DNA from: an uncultured Lachnospiraceae bacterium
Lineage (GTDB): Bacteria; Bacillota; Clostridia; Lachnospirales; Lachnospiraceae
Assembly (NCBI GenBank): GCA_910577115.1
Contig: CAJTMC010000019.1
Span: forward strand, 6,660 to 70,659
Direction: 5' to 3'
DNA length: 64,000 bases
Shown: one piece after another, positions 8,159-17,616 of the stretch
Position numbering within the stretch: position 1 is the stretch's first letter
Layout of the letters: every line of letters starts with the position of its first letter
Program-made: the position numbers and the translations under genes
Notes under the pieces: model-generated
What the model was told of the DNA's origin: nothing
The model's input: only the letters and a program-made list of their open reading frames with translations
The model's database searches: none

Positions 8159-9334
8159 CTAAATCAGATACTTCAAAAATATTCGTTTCAGGTAATCAAT
8201 GAAATATGCCTTTTCCACCGTTTCCGCAGCAATAATCGCTACACTTCCGATTTCTTTTTGATCTAATGTATAGACAATTTTTCCGACCTCTGTACCCTCC
8301 TTTATCGGAGCCTCAAGTGCCTCCTGATACTTGTAGCTTTTCTCAATCTTTGAAAAATCTGCCCCTGTCACATCAAGATACCGAAAGACCTCCTTTGGCG
8401 TTATCATGATCTCATCGGTCTTTCCTCCCGCTATCTTTAGCGGCATCAGACGCTCTCTGTTTTCGTCTGTATAAATTCTTGTCATCGCAAATCCATACTC
8501 AAGCATGCTCCTTGCCTCAGCAAATCGGATTTTAAAGTCAGGCGCCCCCATCACCACCGCAATCAGGTCTATTCCCTCTTTGCTCGCCGTCGCACTAAAA
8601 CAATATTTTGCCGCACTTGTCGAACCGGTTTTTAATCCTGTTGTCCACTGATATTGCTTTAACAGCTTATTGGTGCTTGACAACGTAAAATTTTTCGATC
8701 CCTGTCTTGTTACATGGGTGATGTCCTCCATCCATATGGTTGTGTAATTATAAATCTGAGGATAACGCGTAATCAGTTCCCTTGACATAATTGCCACGTC
8801 TCTTGCCGTAGTATGATGACCACTGTCCGGGCTAAGTCCGCAGCAGTCAAGAAAGTGTGTGTTTGTCATGCCTAACGCAGCAGCTTTTTCGTTCATTTGA
8901 TTGACAAACTCTGCCTCGCTGCCTGCAATATATTCCGCAATCGCAACAGATGCATCGTTTCCGCTTGCCACAGCAATACATTTGATAAGGGTATCAACTG
9001 TCTGTATTTCCCCCTCCTCCAAAAACACCTGAGAACCGCCCATTGATTTCGCGTAAGCGCTGGTACTCACCTCATCTTCAAGTTTAATTCTCCCCTTTTC
9101 AAGCGCCTCAAACGTCAACAGCAATGTCATAATCTTCGTAATGCTCGCAGGACTTCGCACCTCGTCAGGATTTTTCTCAAACAGCACCGTTCCCGTTGAT
9201 GCCTCCATAAGAATTGCCGACGGAGAACTAAGCGTAAGTGCCTCTCCATCTGCATATACAGTATTTCCATATAAAAGAGTAACAATCATTGCACATGCAA
9301 GCAATTTACAAATAAAACGTTTCCAGCCAATCAT
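8159..9334 (-). CDS. D-alanyl-D-alanine carboxypeptidase (S11 type)
   Basis: 391 residues, a DacF-like serine D,D-carboxypeptidase that processes peptidoglycan. Signal peptide at residues 1-~28. Active-site motifs: SITK in RSPASITKIMTL, SGN in VASGNDASVA and KTG in TTGLKTGSTSAAKYC. A PBP5-type C-terminal domain and an amphipathic end (AYFIDYLKRIFLKYLI) follow, consistent with membrane association. It is a paralogue of the 3816-5036 product but differs through most of its length, so the pair is not a recent duplication. Confidence 0.93.
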   Translation of the reverse strand: MIGWKRFICKLLACAMIVTLLYGNTVYADGEALTLSSPSAILMEASTGTVLFEKNPDEVRSPASITKIMTLLLTFEALEKGRIKLEDEVSTSAYAKSMGGSQVFLEEGEIQTVDTLIKCIAVASGNDASVAIAEYIAGSEAEFVNQMNEKAAALGMTNTHFLDCCGLSPDSGHHTTARDVAIMSRELITRYPQIYNYTTIWMEDITHVTRQGSKNFTLSSTNKLLKQYQWTTGLKTGSTSAAKYCFSATASKEGIDLIAVVMGAPDFKIRFAEARSMLEYGFAMTRIYTDENRERLMPLKIAGGKTDEIMITPKEVFRYLDVTGADFSKIEKSYKYQEALEAPIKEGTEVGKIVYTLDQKEIGSVAIIAAETVEKAYFIDYLKRIFLKYLI

Positions 9335-9433
9335 AAAACCCCATCATCCGTTTTGTTTTCTTATATGAAATTTATGCTTACGCTATCTGTTATATGCATC
9401 AAACGATAACACGCTTTGCGCATTGCCTGATTG

Positions 9434-9462
9434 AAAAATGCAGGCTTTCACACCTGCATTTC
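9434..9462 (-). terminator. Intrinsic terminator after the CmpB-type gene
   Basis: Minus strand: AAATGCAGG, short loop, CCTGCATTTTTC. Nine-base stem followed by a U-run, directly downstream of the stop at 9479. Confidence 0.8.
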
Positions 9463-9478
9463 TTGATATTGCTTCTAT

Positions 9479-10069
9479 TTATCTTCTAATCAGCTTGTGA
9501 TAAAACTCCGAGATTTCCTCTCTTGTCTCCTCATTAATCTTTACCGACATTGCGAAATGATAGCCAAAATCAACTGCTCCCATCACGCAGATGAGCACGA
9601 TTGTTTTAATCCCCCACTCAAAGGGCCATCGGTCCACAAAGCTCATCACTTTTTCAAATAAAAAGGTGATGATAATAACTGCGTACAGCCCCCACGCAAG
9701 CGTACTTTCAAGGCATACAACACCTTTATAATTACAGAACTTTTCATTGTAGTCCCACCAAACTTCTCCGAAAAGCTTCATCATCAGCCTTGCTACCAAA
9801 AATTCAAAGATTGTTGCAAGCGCTGCGCCGACTATGTAAAGCATAATCCAATTTTGGGCAAGCGGATGAAGTATAATGTAACCAAGCGTCGCCCCAACAC
9901 CGTATATGGGACAGAACGGTCCTGTCATAAAGCCTCTGTTTGTAAGCTTTTTATTGCAAAATGACATATAAATCGACTCGACCATCCAACCTATAATGCT
10001 AAATAGAAAAAAACAGGCAATCAAATGATATAAATCATATCCCGCCAAGTGATACTTATATAACCACAT
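9479..10069 (-). CDS. CmpB-type (PF06541) membrane protein
   Basis: About 196 residues with five or so membrane helices. The N-terminal segment FFLFSIIGWMVESIY, followed by NRGFMTGPFCPIYGVGA, is the signature of the putative ABC-transporter type IV family PF06541 (often called CmpB). The family's actual role is not established and no ATPase partner is adjacent. Start is either ATG at 10069 or GTG at 10072; GAGGAG lies 7-10 bases upstream of both. It ends with its own terminator at 9434-9462. Confidence 0.8.
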   Translation of the reverse strand: MWLYKYHLAGYDLYHLIACFFLFSIIGWMVESIYMSFCNKKLTNRGFMTGPFCPIYGVGATLGYIILHPLAQNWIMLYIVGAALATIFEFLVARLMMKLFGEVWWDYNEKFCNYKGVVCLESTLAWGLYAVIIITFLFEKVMSFVDRWPFEWGIKTIVLICVMGAVDFGYHFAMSVKINEETREEISEFYHKLIRR

Positions 10070-10100
10070 CACGATTCAACTCCTCATAACAAAGAAAGGT

Positions 10101-10133
10101 AAAAAATCCTTGACAAAACAGCCAAGGATTTTA
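10101..10133 (-). terminator. Intrinsic terminator of rpsU
   Basis: Minus strand: AAATCCTTG, ten-base loop, CAAGGATTTTTT, just downstream of the rpsU stop. Confidence 0.85.
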
Positions 10134-10151
10134 CTTTCATAACAAAACGAA

Positions 10152-10328
10152 TTAATTATATTTGCGCTTTCTAGCCGCTTCAGACTTCTTCTTACGTTTT
10201 ACGCTTGGCTTTTCGTAATGCTCTCTTTTACGAATTTCCTGCTGGATTCCTGCTTTCGCACAGCTTCTCTTAAATCTACGCAAAGCGCTATCCAAAGTCT
10301 CGTTTTCTTTTACGATAACATTTGACAT
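10152..10328 (-). CDS. rpsU: 30S ribosomal protein S21
   Basis: 58 residues, standard S21 size: MSNVIVKENETLDSALRRF followed by the basic KRSCAKAGIQQ and lysine/arginine-rich tail ending RKRKYN. S21 binds 16S rRNA near the anti-Shine-Dalgarno end of the small subunit. The ATG at 10328 has a GGAGGTTAGG-type site upstream. It is monocistronic, with its own promoter at 10405-10432 and terminator at 10101-10133. Confidence 0.96.
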   Translation of the reverse strand: MSNVIVKENETLDSALRRFKRSCAKAGIQQEIRKREHYEKPSVKRKKKSEAARKRKYN

Positions 10329-10404
10329 ACTATCACACCTAACCTCCCTCCAGCCCTATTATTGTGTGCAAGACTGTTCGGGTATACTTAATCGCACATT
10401 AAAA

Positions 10405-10432
10405 ATTATACCACATATTATGCACACGTCAA
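10405..10432 (-). promoter_or_regulatory. rpsU promoter
   Basis: Minus strand: TTGACG (10432-10427), 16-base spacer, TATAAT (10410-10405). It lies between alaS and rpsU and would give a leader of about 70 bases. Confidence 0.8.
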
Positions 10433-10458
10433 TAGTTTTTTGAATATTTTGTTATATT

Positions 10459-13116
10459 TTATTTCACTTGCCCCGCAAGCACCGTCTGCGCCTCCGCAAT
10501 TGCCTGATCTATTCCCTCAGGATTTTTGCCGCCTGCCTGCGCCATATTCGGGCGGCCGCCACCACCGCCGCCGACAAACGATGCAATTCCCTTGATCAAA
10601 TTTCCGGCATGTGCACCTTTTGCCATTGCGCCATCTGTCGCCATCGCTACAAGATTTACTTTGCCGTCCGCACCGGATGCAAGCACTATAACGCCCTCGC
10701 CAAGTTTCGCTTTCAATTGGTCGCCCAAGTCGCGCAGTCCGTTCATATCCACTCCGTCCACGCTCGCGGCAAGAAGCTTCACACCGTTTACGTCCGTCAC
10801 CTTGTCCATGACATCGCCAAGCGCATCTTTTGCAGCCTTGCTCTTTAACGATTCATTTTCGCTTTGAAGCGCTTTGATTTCAGCCATCATATGCTCAATC
10901 TTTTCCACAAGATTTGCAGGAGATGCCTTTGCTGCCTTTGCCGCTCTGGCAAGCTCGTCCTCTATTCTTTTATAATAATCCAAAACATTTTCACCGGTCA
11001 AAGCCTCGATACGGCGCACTCCTGCCGCCACACCGCTCTCCGACACAATTTTGAATGCAGCAATCTCCCCCGTATGCTTTACATGCGTACCTCCGCAGAA
11101 CTCTTTTGAGAAATCCCCCATTGATACAACGCGCACTTTCTCACCATACTTCTCGTCAAATAAAGCCATTGCGCCCGTCTGCTTTGCCTCATCCATCGTC
11201 ATGACGTTTGTTTCCACCTGTATATTCTCGGCAATCTTGTCGTTAACTATTTGCTCTACTTTTGCAAGCTCTTCAGCCGTCATTGCCTCAAAATGGCTAA
11301 AATCAAAACGCGTGCGCTCGTTATCCTGATAAGATCCCTTCTGCTGTACATGCGTACCAAGCACCTCGCGGAGCGCCCTCTGCATCAAATGCGTTGCCGA
11401 ATGGTTCTTGCAGGTCTTTGCGCGGTTTACCGGATCGACGCTCAGCACTGCATTATCGCCGACTTTAATCATTCCCTTTGTGACCGTACCAATATGCGCA
11501 ATTCTGTTTCCTACCACATTGATGGTATCCTTCACCTCAAAGACAGCATCCCCTGCCGTAATAACACCTTTGTCGCCGACCTGACCGCCCATTGTCGCAT
11601 AAAACGGCGTCTTTGCCACAATTACCGCACCCGTCTGTCCATCTGTAAGCGCATCTGCCACCTCGTCCTCTGTTGTCAATGCCGTAATCGGCATTTCAAG
11701 CGTCAATGTATCATAACCTGCAAACTCACTTGTTATATTTTTATCAATCTGTTCATAAATCGTTGCATCTGCACCCATATAATTGGAAACCTTACGGGTT
11801 TCACGCGCTTTTTTCCGCTGTTCATTCATTGACGTCTGAAAGCCGTCCTCATCAACCGAAATTCCTTTTTCCTCAAGAATTTCGATCGTCAGATCAATCG
11901 GAAAACCATACGTATCATAAAGCTTAAATGCGTCCGCACCGGAAAGCGTCTTTTCGCCCTTCTTTACAAGCTCAAGCTCCATATCCGCAAGAATGTTCAA
12001 GCCTTGATCAATCGTTTTACTAAACTTTTCTTCTTCCTGTAAAAGTACCTTAAAAATAAAGTCTTTCTTCTCCTCAAGCTCCGGATATCCATCCTTTGAA
12101 CTGTTAATGATCACCTCAGCTATTTTTGTAGCAAACTTGCCCTCAATGCCAAGCAGCCTGCCATGACGTGCAACACGCCGTATGAGTCTGCGCAGCACAT
12201 AACCTCTGCCCTCATTCGTGGGCATAATACCGTCTGAAATCATAAAAGTCGCAGAACGCATGTGATCCGTAATCAAACGAATTGAAACATCCTTCTTCTC
12301 GTCTGTTTCATAAGCGACACCCGCAAGCTCGCACACCTTGTCGCGGATTGCCTTCATCGTATCAATGTCAAACACCGTATCCACATTCTGCACAACTACT
12401 GCCAGACGCTCTAATCCCATACCGGTATCAATGTTTTTCTGCGCAAGCTCCGCATAGTTGCCCTTGCCGTCACCGTCAAACTGCGTGAACACGTTATTCC
12501 ATACTTCCATAAAACGGTCACAGTCGCAGCCCACCTTACAGTCAGGCTTTCCGCAGCCATATTTGATTCCTCTGTCATAATAAATCTCAGAACAAGGCCC
12601 GCATGGCCCTGCGCCATGCTCCCAGAAATTGTCGCACTCCCCCGTCTTTGGATCACGGTAAAAACGTGTAATCTTCTCCGCAGGCACGCCGATTTCCTTT
12701 GTCCAAATTGAAAACGCTTCCTCGTCCTCACAATAAATTGAAGGGTAGAGTCTTTCCGGCTCCAATCCGACAACCTTCGTCAGAAATTCCCAGCTCCACG
12801 CAAGCGATTCACGTTTAAAGTAATCTCCAAATGAGAAATTTCCAAGCATCTCAAAAAAAGTCAAATGTCTTGCCGTCTTTCCGACATTCTCAATATCACC
12901 TGTTCTGACACATTTCTGACATGTTGTCACACGTTTTCTCGGCGGTATTTCCTGCCCCGTAAAATACGGCTTTAACGGTGCCATTCCTGAATTAATGATC
13001 AGCAGACTGTTATCATTATGGGGTACTAAAGAAAAGCTTTTCATTGCCAAATGCTCTTTGCTCTCAAAAAATTCAAGAAACATTCTTCTAAGCTCATTTA
13101 CTCCATAGTTCTTCAC
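10459..13116 (-). CDS. alaS: Alanyl-tRNA synthetase
   Basis: 885 residues, full length for bacterial AlaRS. Class II catalytic core at the N terminus (FFESKEHLAMKSFSLVPHND, NSGMAPLKPYF), editing domain with the zinc-binding HSATHLMQ and FCGGTHVKHTGEI motifs, then the C-Ala domain (DHHA1) with FVGGGGGGRPNMAQAGG near the end. The start is best placed at GTG 13116 (protein MKNYGVNELRRMF): GGAGG lies eight bases upstream, whereas the in-frame TTG at 13131 overlaps that site. The gene begins 82 bases after the ABC ATPase stop; no T-box is seen in that gap. Confidence 0.95.
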   Translation of the reverse strand: MKNYGVNELRRMFLEFFESKEHLAMKSFSLVPHNDNSLLIINSGMAPLKPYFTGQEIPPRKRVTTCQKCVRTGDIENVGKTARHLTFFEMLGNFSFGDYFKRESLAWSWEFLTKVVGLEPERLYPSIYCEDEEAFSIWTKEIGVPAEKITRFYRDPKTGECDNFWEHGAGPCGPCSEIYYDRGIKYGCGKPDCKVGCDCDRFMEVWNNVFTQFDGDGKGNYAELAQKNIDTGMGLERLAVVVQNVDTVFDIDTMKAIRDKVCELAGVAYETDEKKDVSIRLITDHMRSATFMISDGIMPTNEGRGYVLRRLIRRVARHGRLLGIEGKFATKIAEVIINSSKDGYPELEEKKDFIFKVLLQEEEKFSKTIDQGLNILADMELELVKKGEKTLSGADAFKLYDTYGFPIDLTIEILEEKGISVDEDGFQTSMNEQRKKARETRKVSNYMGADATIYEQIDKNITSEFAGYDTLTLEMPITALTTEDEVADALTDGQTGAVIVAKTPFYATMGGQVGDKGVITAGDAVFEVKDTINVVGNRIAHIGTVTKGMIKVGDNAVLSVDPVNRAKTCKNHSATHLMQRALREVLGTHVQQKGSYQDNERTRFDFSHFEAMTAEELAKVEQIVNDKIAENIQVETNVMTMDEAKQTGAMALFDEKYGEKVRVVSMGDFSKEFCGGTHVKHTGEIAAFKIVSESGVAAGVRRIEALTGENVLDYYKRIEDELARAAKAAKASPANLVEKIEHMMAEIKALQSENESLKSKAAKDALGDVMDKVTDVNGVKLLAASVDGVDMNGLRDLGDQLKAKLGEGVIVLASGADGKVNLVAMATDGAMAKGAHAGNLIKGIASFVGGGGGGRPNMAQAGGKNPEGIDQAIAEAQTVLAGQVK

Positions 13117-13198
13117 GATTGATTCCTCCAAACTTTTATATATTTCTTTTTACTTTTTATATTTGCAGGTAACTGCACAAACTGTTTTTTCAAAACGG

Positions 13199-14023
13199 TT
13201 ATTGTTTCACCGTTGCAAGAATGCGGTCATTATCAAGCTCCTTACCTGCGCGCCTCGCAAACTCGTTGAGCAAATCCTCCACTGTCATGCTTGCCCGCAT
13301 ATCTCCTGACACGTCCAGCACGATTCTGCCGCCATCCATCATCAGCGTGCGGTTGCCAAGCTCCAGCGCCTGATGCATATTATGCGTAACCATAAGACAA
13401 GTAATCTGTCTTTTTGCAACAATCTGTTTTGTCAGATTCAGCACCTTCTCCGCGGTTGCAGGATCAAGCGCCGCCGTATGCTCATCTAAAAGCAGGATTT
13501 TCGGTGTTACCATCGTTGCCATCAAAAGTGTCAGCGCCTGCCGTTGTCCTCCTGACAATAACCCTACGGGATTTTTCATCCGATCTTCCAATCCCATCTC
13601 TAAAAGCGCCAAATGCTCCCGAAACTTCTTTTTATCCGCCGCCTTAATTCTGCTAAAATAGGCATTCTTTGATGTTGATGCCCGAAGATACGCTAACGCC
13701 ATATTTTCCTCAATTGTCATGTGCGGCGCCGTTCCCTTTAGCGGGTCCTGAAACAAATGTCCAATCACTTTACTGCGCACATGTTCCTTGCAATAGGTGA
13801 TGTCCTCTCCGTCCAGCATAATCAGTCCCTTATCGACAAAGAACGCGCCCGTAATTGCATTAAACAACGTAGATTTTCCTGCGCCGTTGCTTCCGACTAT
13901 CGTCGCAAAATCTCCGCGTTTCAGTGTCAGTTCAACCTGATCAAGTGCACATTTTTCATTCACAGTGCCAGAGTTAAAGGTCTTGCTGACGTTTTTCATA
14001 ATCAGCATACTTTCACTTGTCAT
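13199..14023 (-). CDS. ABC transporter ATP-binding protein (TrpZ/YtmN-like uptake system)
   Basis: 274 residues. ATPase of a three-gene importer with the permease and lipoprotein just upstream. Walker A GSNGAGKST (~41), signature LLSGGQRQAL, Walker B ILLLDEHTAALDP (Asp-Glu pair), and the H-loop VTHNMHQAL are all intact. The start ATG at 14023 overlaps the end of the permease gene by 11 bases, so the two are translationally coupled. Substrate is unknown; relatives in streptococci (TrpXYZ) are linked to aromatic amino acid uptake. Confidence 0.88.
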   Translation of the reverse strand: MTSESMLIMKNVSKTFNSGTVNEKCALDQVELTLKRGDFATIVGSNGAGKSTLFNAITGAFFVDKGLIMLDGEDITYCKEHVRSKVIGHLFQDPLKGTAPHMTIEENMALAYLRASTSKNAYFSRIKAADKKKFREHLALLEMGLEDRMKNPVGLLSGGQRQALTLLMATMVTPKILLLDEHTAALDPATAEKVLNLTKQIVAKRQITCLMVTHNMHQALELGNRTLMMDGGRIVLDVSGDMRASMTVEDLLNEFARRAGKELDNDRILATVKQ

Positions 14024-14969
14024 GACCTGCCACCTCCATCAGCTCCCTAATATAGCGCTGGTTCTGCTCCCGCGACACACGCCTCGCCCTGTAAAACGAA
14101 AACTTGGTCTTTAAATACGGAAATGCGATTGCAATCGCCACAATCAGCGATGACACCAATTTCAAACATTCTGCAGGCACATTCAGCCGAAGTGCAATTG
14201 CCACAATAAAGCGATACAAGCAGCTTCCTAAAATAACACCCACTATTCTTCTTAGCATACCGCCTTTCCCAATCAATGTTTCGCCAATAATCAGACTTGC
14301 AAGCGCAATCGTCACCATACCGGTACCAAGATTAATGTCACAGGATTTCTGATACTGCGCAAGCAGTCCCCCCGAAAGCGCAGTCAAGGCATTTGCCACA
14401 CAAAGTCCGATTGTAATCATCAGCGACGTGTTAATGCTCGACGCCCGCACCATATCCGGATTGTCGCCAGTAGCGCGGATTGACAGTCCAAGCCTTGTAT
14501 TTAAGAATACGGACACCAGTATGCCGATTACAATCACAATCACCGCAGCCACAATCAGCTTATACCAGCTTGTTGGCATTACAGCCTTCGCCCATGTGAA
14601 AACAGAAGGGCAGTTAAACAGATTTAAATTTGAAGCAAATCCCATAACAGCAATATTAATCGTATAAAGCCCCGTATTCACAATAATTCCTGCAAGAATA
14701 GACTGAATGCCCATCTTTGTCTGCAAAAACGAAGTCACAAAGCCGGAACAGATTCCTGCTGCCATTGCAGCAAAAAGCGCAAGCACAGGATGCCCTGCAA
14801 GCGTTACGGAAGCGCACACAGCGCAGCCAAGCGTAAAGCAGCCGTCCGTAGAAAGGTCTGCAATATTTAAGATCGAAAAAGATATAAACAGTGCCAGCGC
14901 GACAAGCGCATAGATAAATCCAAGCTCAAGCGCACTCTGCACAATGGATAACGTAATAATGGAGCCCAT
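14013..14969 (-). CDS. ABC transporter permease
   Basis: 318 residues with about nine membrane helices, of the branched-chain amino acid/ribose permease superfamily (BPD_transp_2). Recognisable landmarks are SFSILNIADLSTDGCFTLGC near residue 30 and LGLSIRATGDNPDMVRASSI near residue 160, the latter being the cytoplasmic loop that contacts the ATPase. Together with the adjacent DUF534/PF04392-type binding lipoprotein it forms a TrpXYZ-like importer. ATG at 14969 follows an AAAGGGAAG site. Confidence 0.88.
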   Translation of the reverse strand: MGSIITLSIVQSALELGFIYALVALALFISFSILNIADLSTDGCFTLGCAVCASVTLAGHPVLALFAAMAAGICSGFVTSFLQTKMGIQSILAGIIVNTGLYTINIAVMGFASNLNLFNCPSVFTWAKAVMPTSWYKLIVAAVIVIVIGILVSVFLNTRLGLSIRATGDNPDMVRASSINTSLMITIGLCVANALTALSGGLLAQYQKSCDINLGTGMVTIALASLIIGETLIGKGGMLRRIVGVILGSCLYRFIVAIALRLNVPAECLKLVSSLIVAIAIAFPYLKTKFSFYRARRVSREQNQRYIRELMEVAGHDK

Positions 14970-14984
14970 GCTTCCCTTTCCTTT

Positions 14985-16103
14985 TTATTCAAATTCTTGT
15001 GCCGTAACGATTTCAATCAGTTCTGATCCCATACCTTCAAGTACGGAATAGTCAATTCCAATCGCCTCCGCCGTTTCCGTATTGATCGTGATGATACCGT
15101 CTGAAAGCGTCTTAACCGCCATTGTGGACGTATCTGCGCCGTTTACAAGCACATCAACAGCCATATCCGCCGTAACAGTGCCAAGATTTTCATAGTTGAC
15201 GCCAAATCCGCAGAATGCCCCGTTCAGCGCAAACGAATCTGCTCCCGTATAATGCGGAATCTTCGCATCAATAAATTTCTCAAAAATAGCAAGCTCCGCT
15301 GTCATGATAGTGTTGTCCTGCGGCGTAAATACCGCGTCTACCTGCTCTGCCACGAGCGCGTCTGCCGCTGCCTGAACCTCTGCCGAGGTTGTGCCTGTCT
15401 TTTCCACATATGTAATTCCATTCGCATCACAGTACGCTTTTGCGTCCGCGATCGACTGGATTGACCCTGCCTGACTCTTATCATATAACAATCCGACCTT
15501 TTTTGTATCGGGATTTGCTGCCATAATCAGTCCGAAAATTGCCTCTGTGTCAATCGCGTCCGATGTGCCTGTAATATTTGCTCCGGGAGCATCGTTTGAT
15601 GCGACAAGTCCTGCGCCTTCCGGATCGGAAACTGCCGAAAATACAACCGGTATCTGACTGTCCTCCGCCGCATTCTGCATAATCATTGCTGCAGGCGTCG
15701 CAATCGGGATAATCACATCAACCCCGTCTGCCACCAAATCCGTTGCAATTTGGTTGAGTACCGAAGAATCTGCCTGGCCGTTGTGCGTGTAATTCGCAAA
15801 ATCAAACGTTACGCCAAGCTCCTGCCCCTTTGCGGTGAGCTCCGCTTCAATCGCCTTTTCAATCTGATTAAGCGATGCATCGTCCACATACTGCACGATA
15901 CCAACTTTATAGACCGCGCCGTCTCCTGTCTGTGCCTGCTGTGTCTCTTCCGGCGCATTTGCCTGTTCCTGCGTCTGCGCCAGTGTCTGTCCGCCCTGCT
16001 GCGGCTGTGTTTCCTGGCTTCCCGCCCCGTTACTGCTGCCACAACCCGCAAGCGCCGCTGCCATAACCGCCGCCATAACAAATGATACTACTTTCCTTTT
16101 CAT
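14985..16103 (-). CDS. ABC transporter substrate-binding lipoprotein (PF04392 type)
   Basis: 372 residues. Lipoprotein signal with lipobox LAGC at residues 18-21, then a Q/T/A-rich linker (~24-60) and a periplasmic-binding-protein fold of the ABC_sub_bind family PF04392: YKVGIVQYVDDASL, the VIIPIATPAAMIMQNA region and NVTGTSDAI-like NITGTSDAID. It feeds the permease and ATPase genes immediately downstream (16-base gap). The ligand is not predictable; aromatic amino acids are one possibility from the streptococcal TrpX relatives. ATG at 16103 has GGAG nine bases upstream. Confidence 0.9.
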   Translation of the reverse strand: MKRKVVSFVMAAVMAAALAGCGSSNGAGSQETQPQQGGQTLAQTQEQANAPEETQQAQTGDGAVYKVGIVQYVDDASLNQIEKAIEAELTAKGQELGVTFDFANYTHNGQADSSVLNQIATDLVADGVDVIIPIATPAAMIMQNAAEDSQIPVVFSAVSDPEGAGLVASNDAPGANITGTSDAIDTEAIFGLIMAANPDTKKVGLLYDKSQAGSIQSIADAKAYCDANGITYVEKTGTTSAEVQAAADALVAEQVDAVFTPQDNTIMTAELAIFEKFIDAKIPHYTGADSFALNGAFCGFGVNYENLGTVTADMAVDVLVNGADTSTMAVKTLSDGIITINTETAEAIGIDYSVLEGMGSELIEIVTAQEFE

Positions 16104-16144
16104 AATATTTCTCCTCTCTCCTGCAATATATGTTTCTTAAAAGC

Positions 16145-16163
16145 GGGCAGGTACTGCCTGCCC
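16145..16163 (-). terminator. Hairpin after glyS
   Basis: GGGCAGG, five-base loop, CCTGCCC, followed on the minus strand by GCTTTTAAG. The short U-run makes it a weak terminator separating glyS from the ABC operon. Confidence 0.5.
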
Positions 16164-16194
16164 AAGTAAGACCTCTTTCGTTGTGAAGTCACTC

Positions 16195-17586
16195 CTAAAA
16201 CGTAAACTTATCCGCAAAATAAGCATCAAGCTCCGCAATCGGAATGCGAACCTGCTCCATTGAATCGCGGAACCGAACCGTAACTGCATTATCCTGCTCC
16301 GAATCAAAATCATACGTAACACAGAACGGTGTTCCAACCTCGTCCTGACGACGGTACCGCTTGCCGATATTCCCCCTGTCGTCAAACTCACAATTATATT
16401 TCTTAGAAAGTTGTGCATAGATCTTCTCCGCACCCTCGTTGAGCTTCTTACTCAACGGAAGCACGCCGATTTTCACAGGCGCAATCGCCGGATGAAAATG
16501 CAGAACGGTCCGCACATCGCCCTCTCCGATCTCCTCCTCATCATATGCCGCACACAAAAACGCTAACACAACGCGGTCAGCACCAAGTGAGGGTTCGATT
16601 ACATATGGTATGTATTTTTCTTTCTTTTCGTCGTCAAAATAAGACATATCCTGCCCTGATATATTCTGATGCTGTGTCAAATCATAATCGGTTCTGTCCG
16701 CAATGCCCCAAAGCTCGCCCCAGCCGATTGACGGAAATAAGAACTCAATATCTGTTGTACCTTTTGAATAAAAGCAAAGCTCTTCCGGCGCATGGTCACG
16801 CAGACGCATCTCTTCCTCTTTGATTCCAAGACTCAGCAGCCAATCGCGGCAGAAGCCTCTCCAATACCGGAACCACTCCAAATCCGTCCCCGGCTCACAG
16901 AAGAACTCCAGTTCCATCTGTTCAAACTCTCTTGTACGAAACGTAAAGTTACCGGGCGTAATCTCGTTTCGAAACGACTTACCAATCTGTCCGATGCCGA
17001 ACGGAATTTTCTTTCTTGAAGTTCTCTGCACATTTTTAAAGTTTACAAAAATACCCTGCGCCGTTTCCGGTCTTAAATAAACCGTATTTTTCGCATCCTC
17101 CGTTACCCCCTGAAACGTCTTGAACATCAGGTTAAACTGGCGGATATCCGTAAAATTATGTTTGCCGCAGGTCGGACACACAATATTCTTTTCCTCAATA
17201 AAGTTCTTCATTTCCTCCTGTGAAAACGCATCAATCGGCTTCTCAAGCGTAATGCCGTTTTCACCTGCGTAGTCCTCAATCAGCTTATCTGCGCGGAACC
17301 GCTCGTGGCACTCCTTACAATCCATCAGCGGATCCGAAAAACCGCCCAAATGACCGGACGCTACCCATGTCTGCGGATTCATTAAGATTGCACAGTCCAC
17401 GCCCACATTGTAAGGATTTTCCATAATAAACTTCTGCCACCATGCCCGCTTAACATTGTTTTTCAGCTCCACGCCCAGATTTCCGTAATCCCAAGTGTTC
17501 GCGAGACCGCCGTAAATCTCCGAACCGGGATAAACAAAGCCTCTGCTTTTTGACAATGCTACAATTTTGTCTAATGTCTTTTCCAT
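16195..17586 (-). CDS. glyS: Glycyl-tRNA synthetase (homodimeric class II)
   Basis: 463 residues, the single-chain alpha2 glycyl-tRNA synthetase (also named glyQS). N-terminal KSRGFVYPGSEIYGG, class II motif 2 FRNEITPGNFTFRTREFEQME and motif 3 SLGADRVVLAFL are clear, with the anticodon-binding domain at the C terminus (APVKIGVLPLSKKL). A CxxC pair (CKEC, CPTCGKHN) probably binds zinc. ATG at 17586 follows AAAGGAG. It lies 30 bases after the lipoprotein gene and probably shares its promoter. No T-box is present in that gap. Confidence 0.95.
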   Translation of the reverse strand: MEKTLDKIVALSKSRGFVYPGSEIYGGLANTWDYGNLGVELKNNVKRAWWQKFIMENPYNVGVDCAILMNPQTWVASGHLGGFSDPLMDCKECHERFRADKLIEDYAGENGITLEKPIDAFSQEEMKNFIEEKNIVCPTCGKHNFTDIRQFNLMFKTFQGVTEDAKNTVYLRPETAQGIFVNFKNVQRTSRKKIPFGIGQIGKSFRNEITPGNFTFRTREFEQMELEFFCEPGTDLEWFRYWRGFCRDWLLSLGIKEEEMRLRDHAPEELCFYSKGTTDIEFLFPSIGWGELWGIADRTDYDLTQHQNISGQDMSYFDDEKKEKYIPYVIEPSLGADRVVLAFLCAAYDEEEIGEGDVRTVLHFHPAIAPVKIGVLPLSKKLNEGAEKIYAQLSKKYNCEFDDRGNIGKRYRRQDEVGTPFCVTYDFDSEQDNAVTVRFRDSMEQVRIPIAELDAYFADKFTF

Positions 17587-17616
17587 ACAAAATCTTCTCC
17601 TTTAAAATTCTCCTAT

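Noticed and set aside
13117..13198. T-box upstream of alaS
   Set aside because: The 82-base gap is far too short for a T-box leader and no T-box sequence is present; only a weak A/T-rich hairpin can be drawn.
16104..16194. Possible T-box or riboswitch before the ABC importer
   Set aside because: The gap is about 90 bases and contains only the GGGCAGG hairpin; there is no AGGGTGGnACCGCG or other conserved block.
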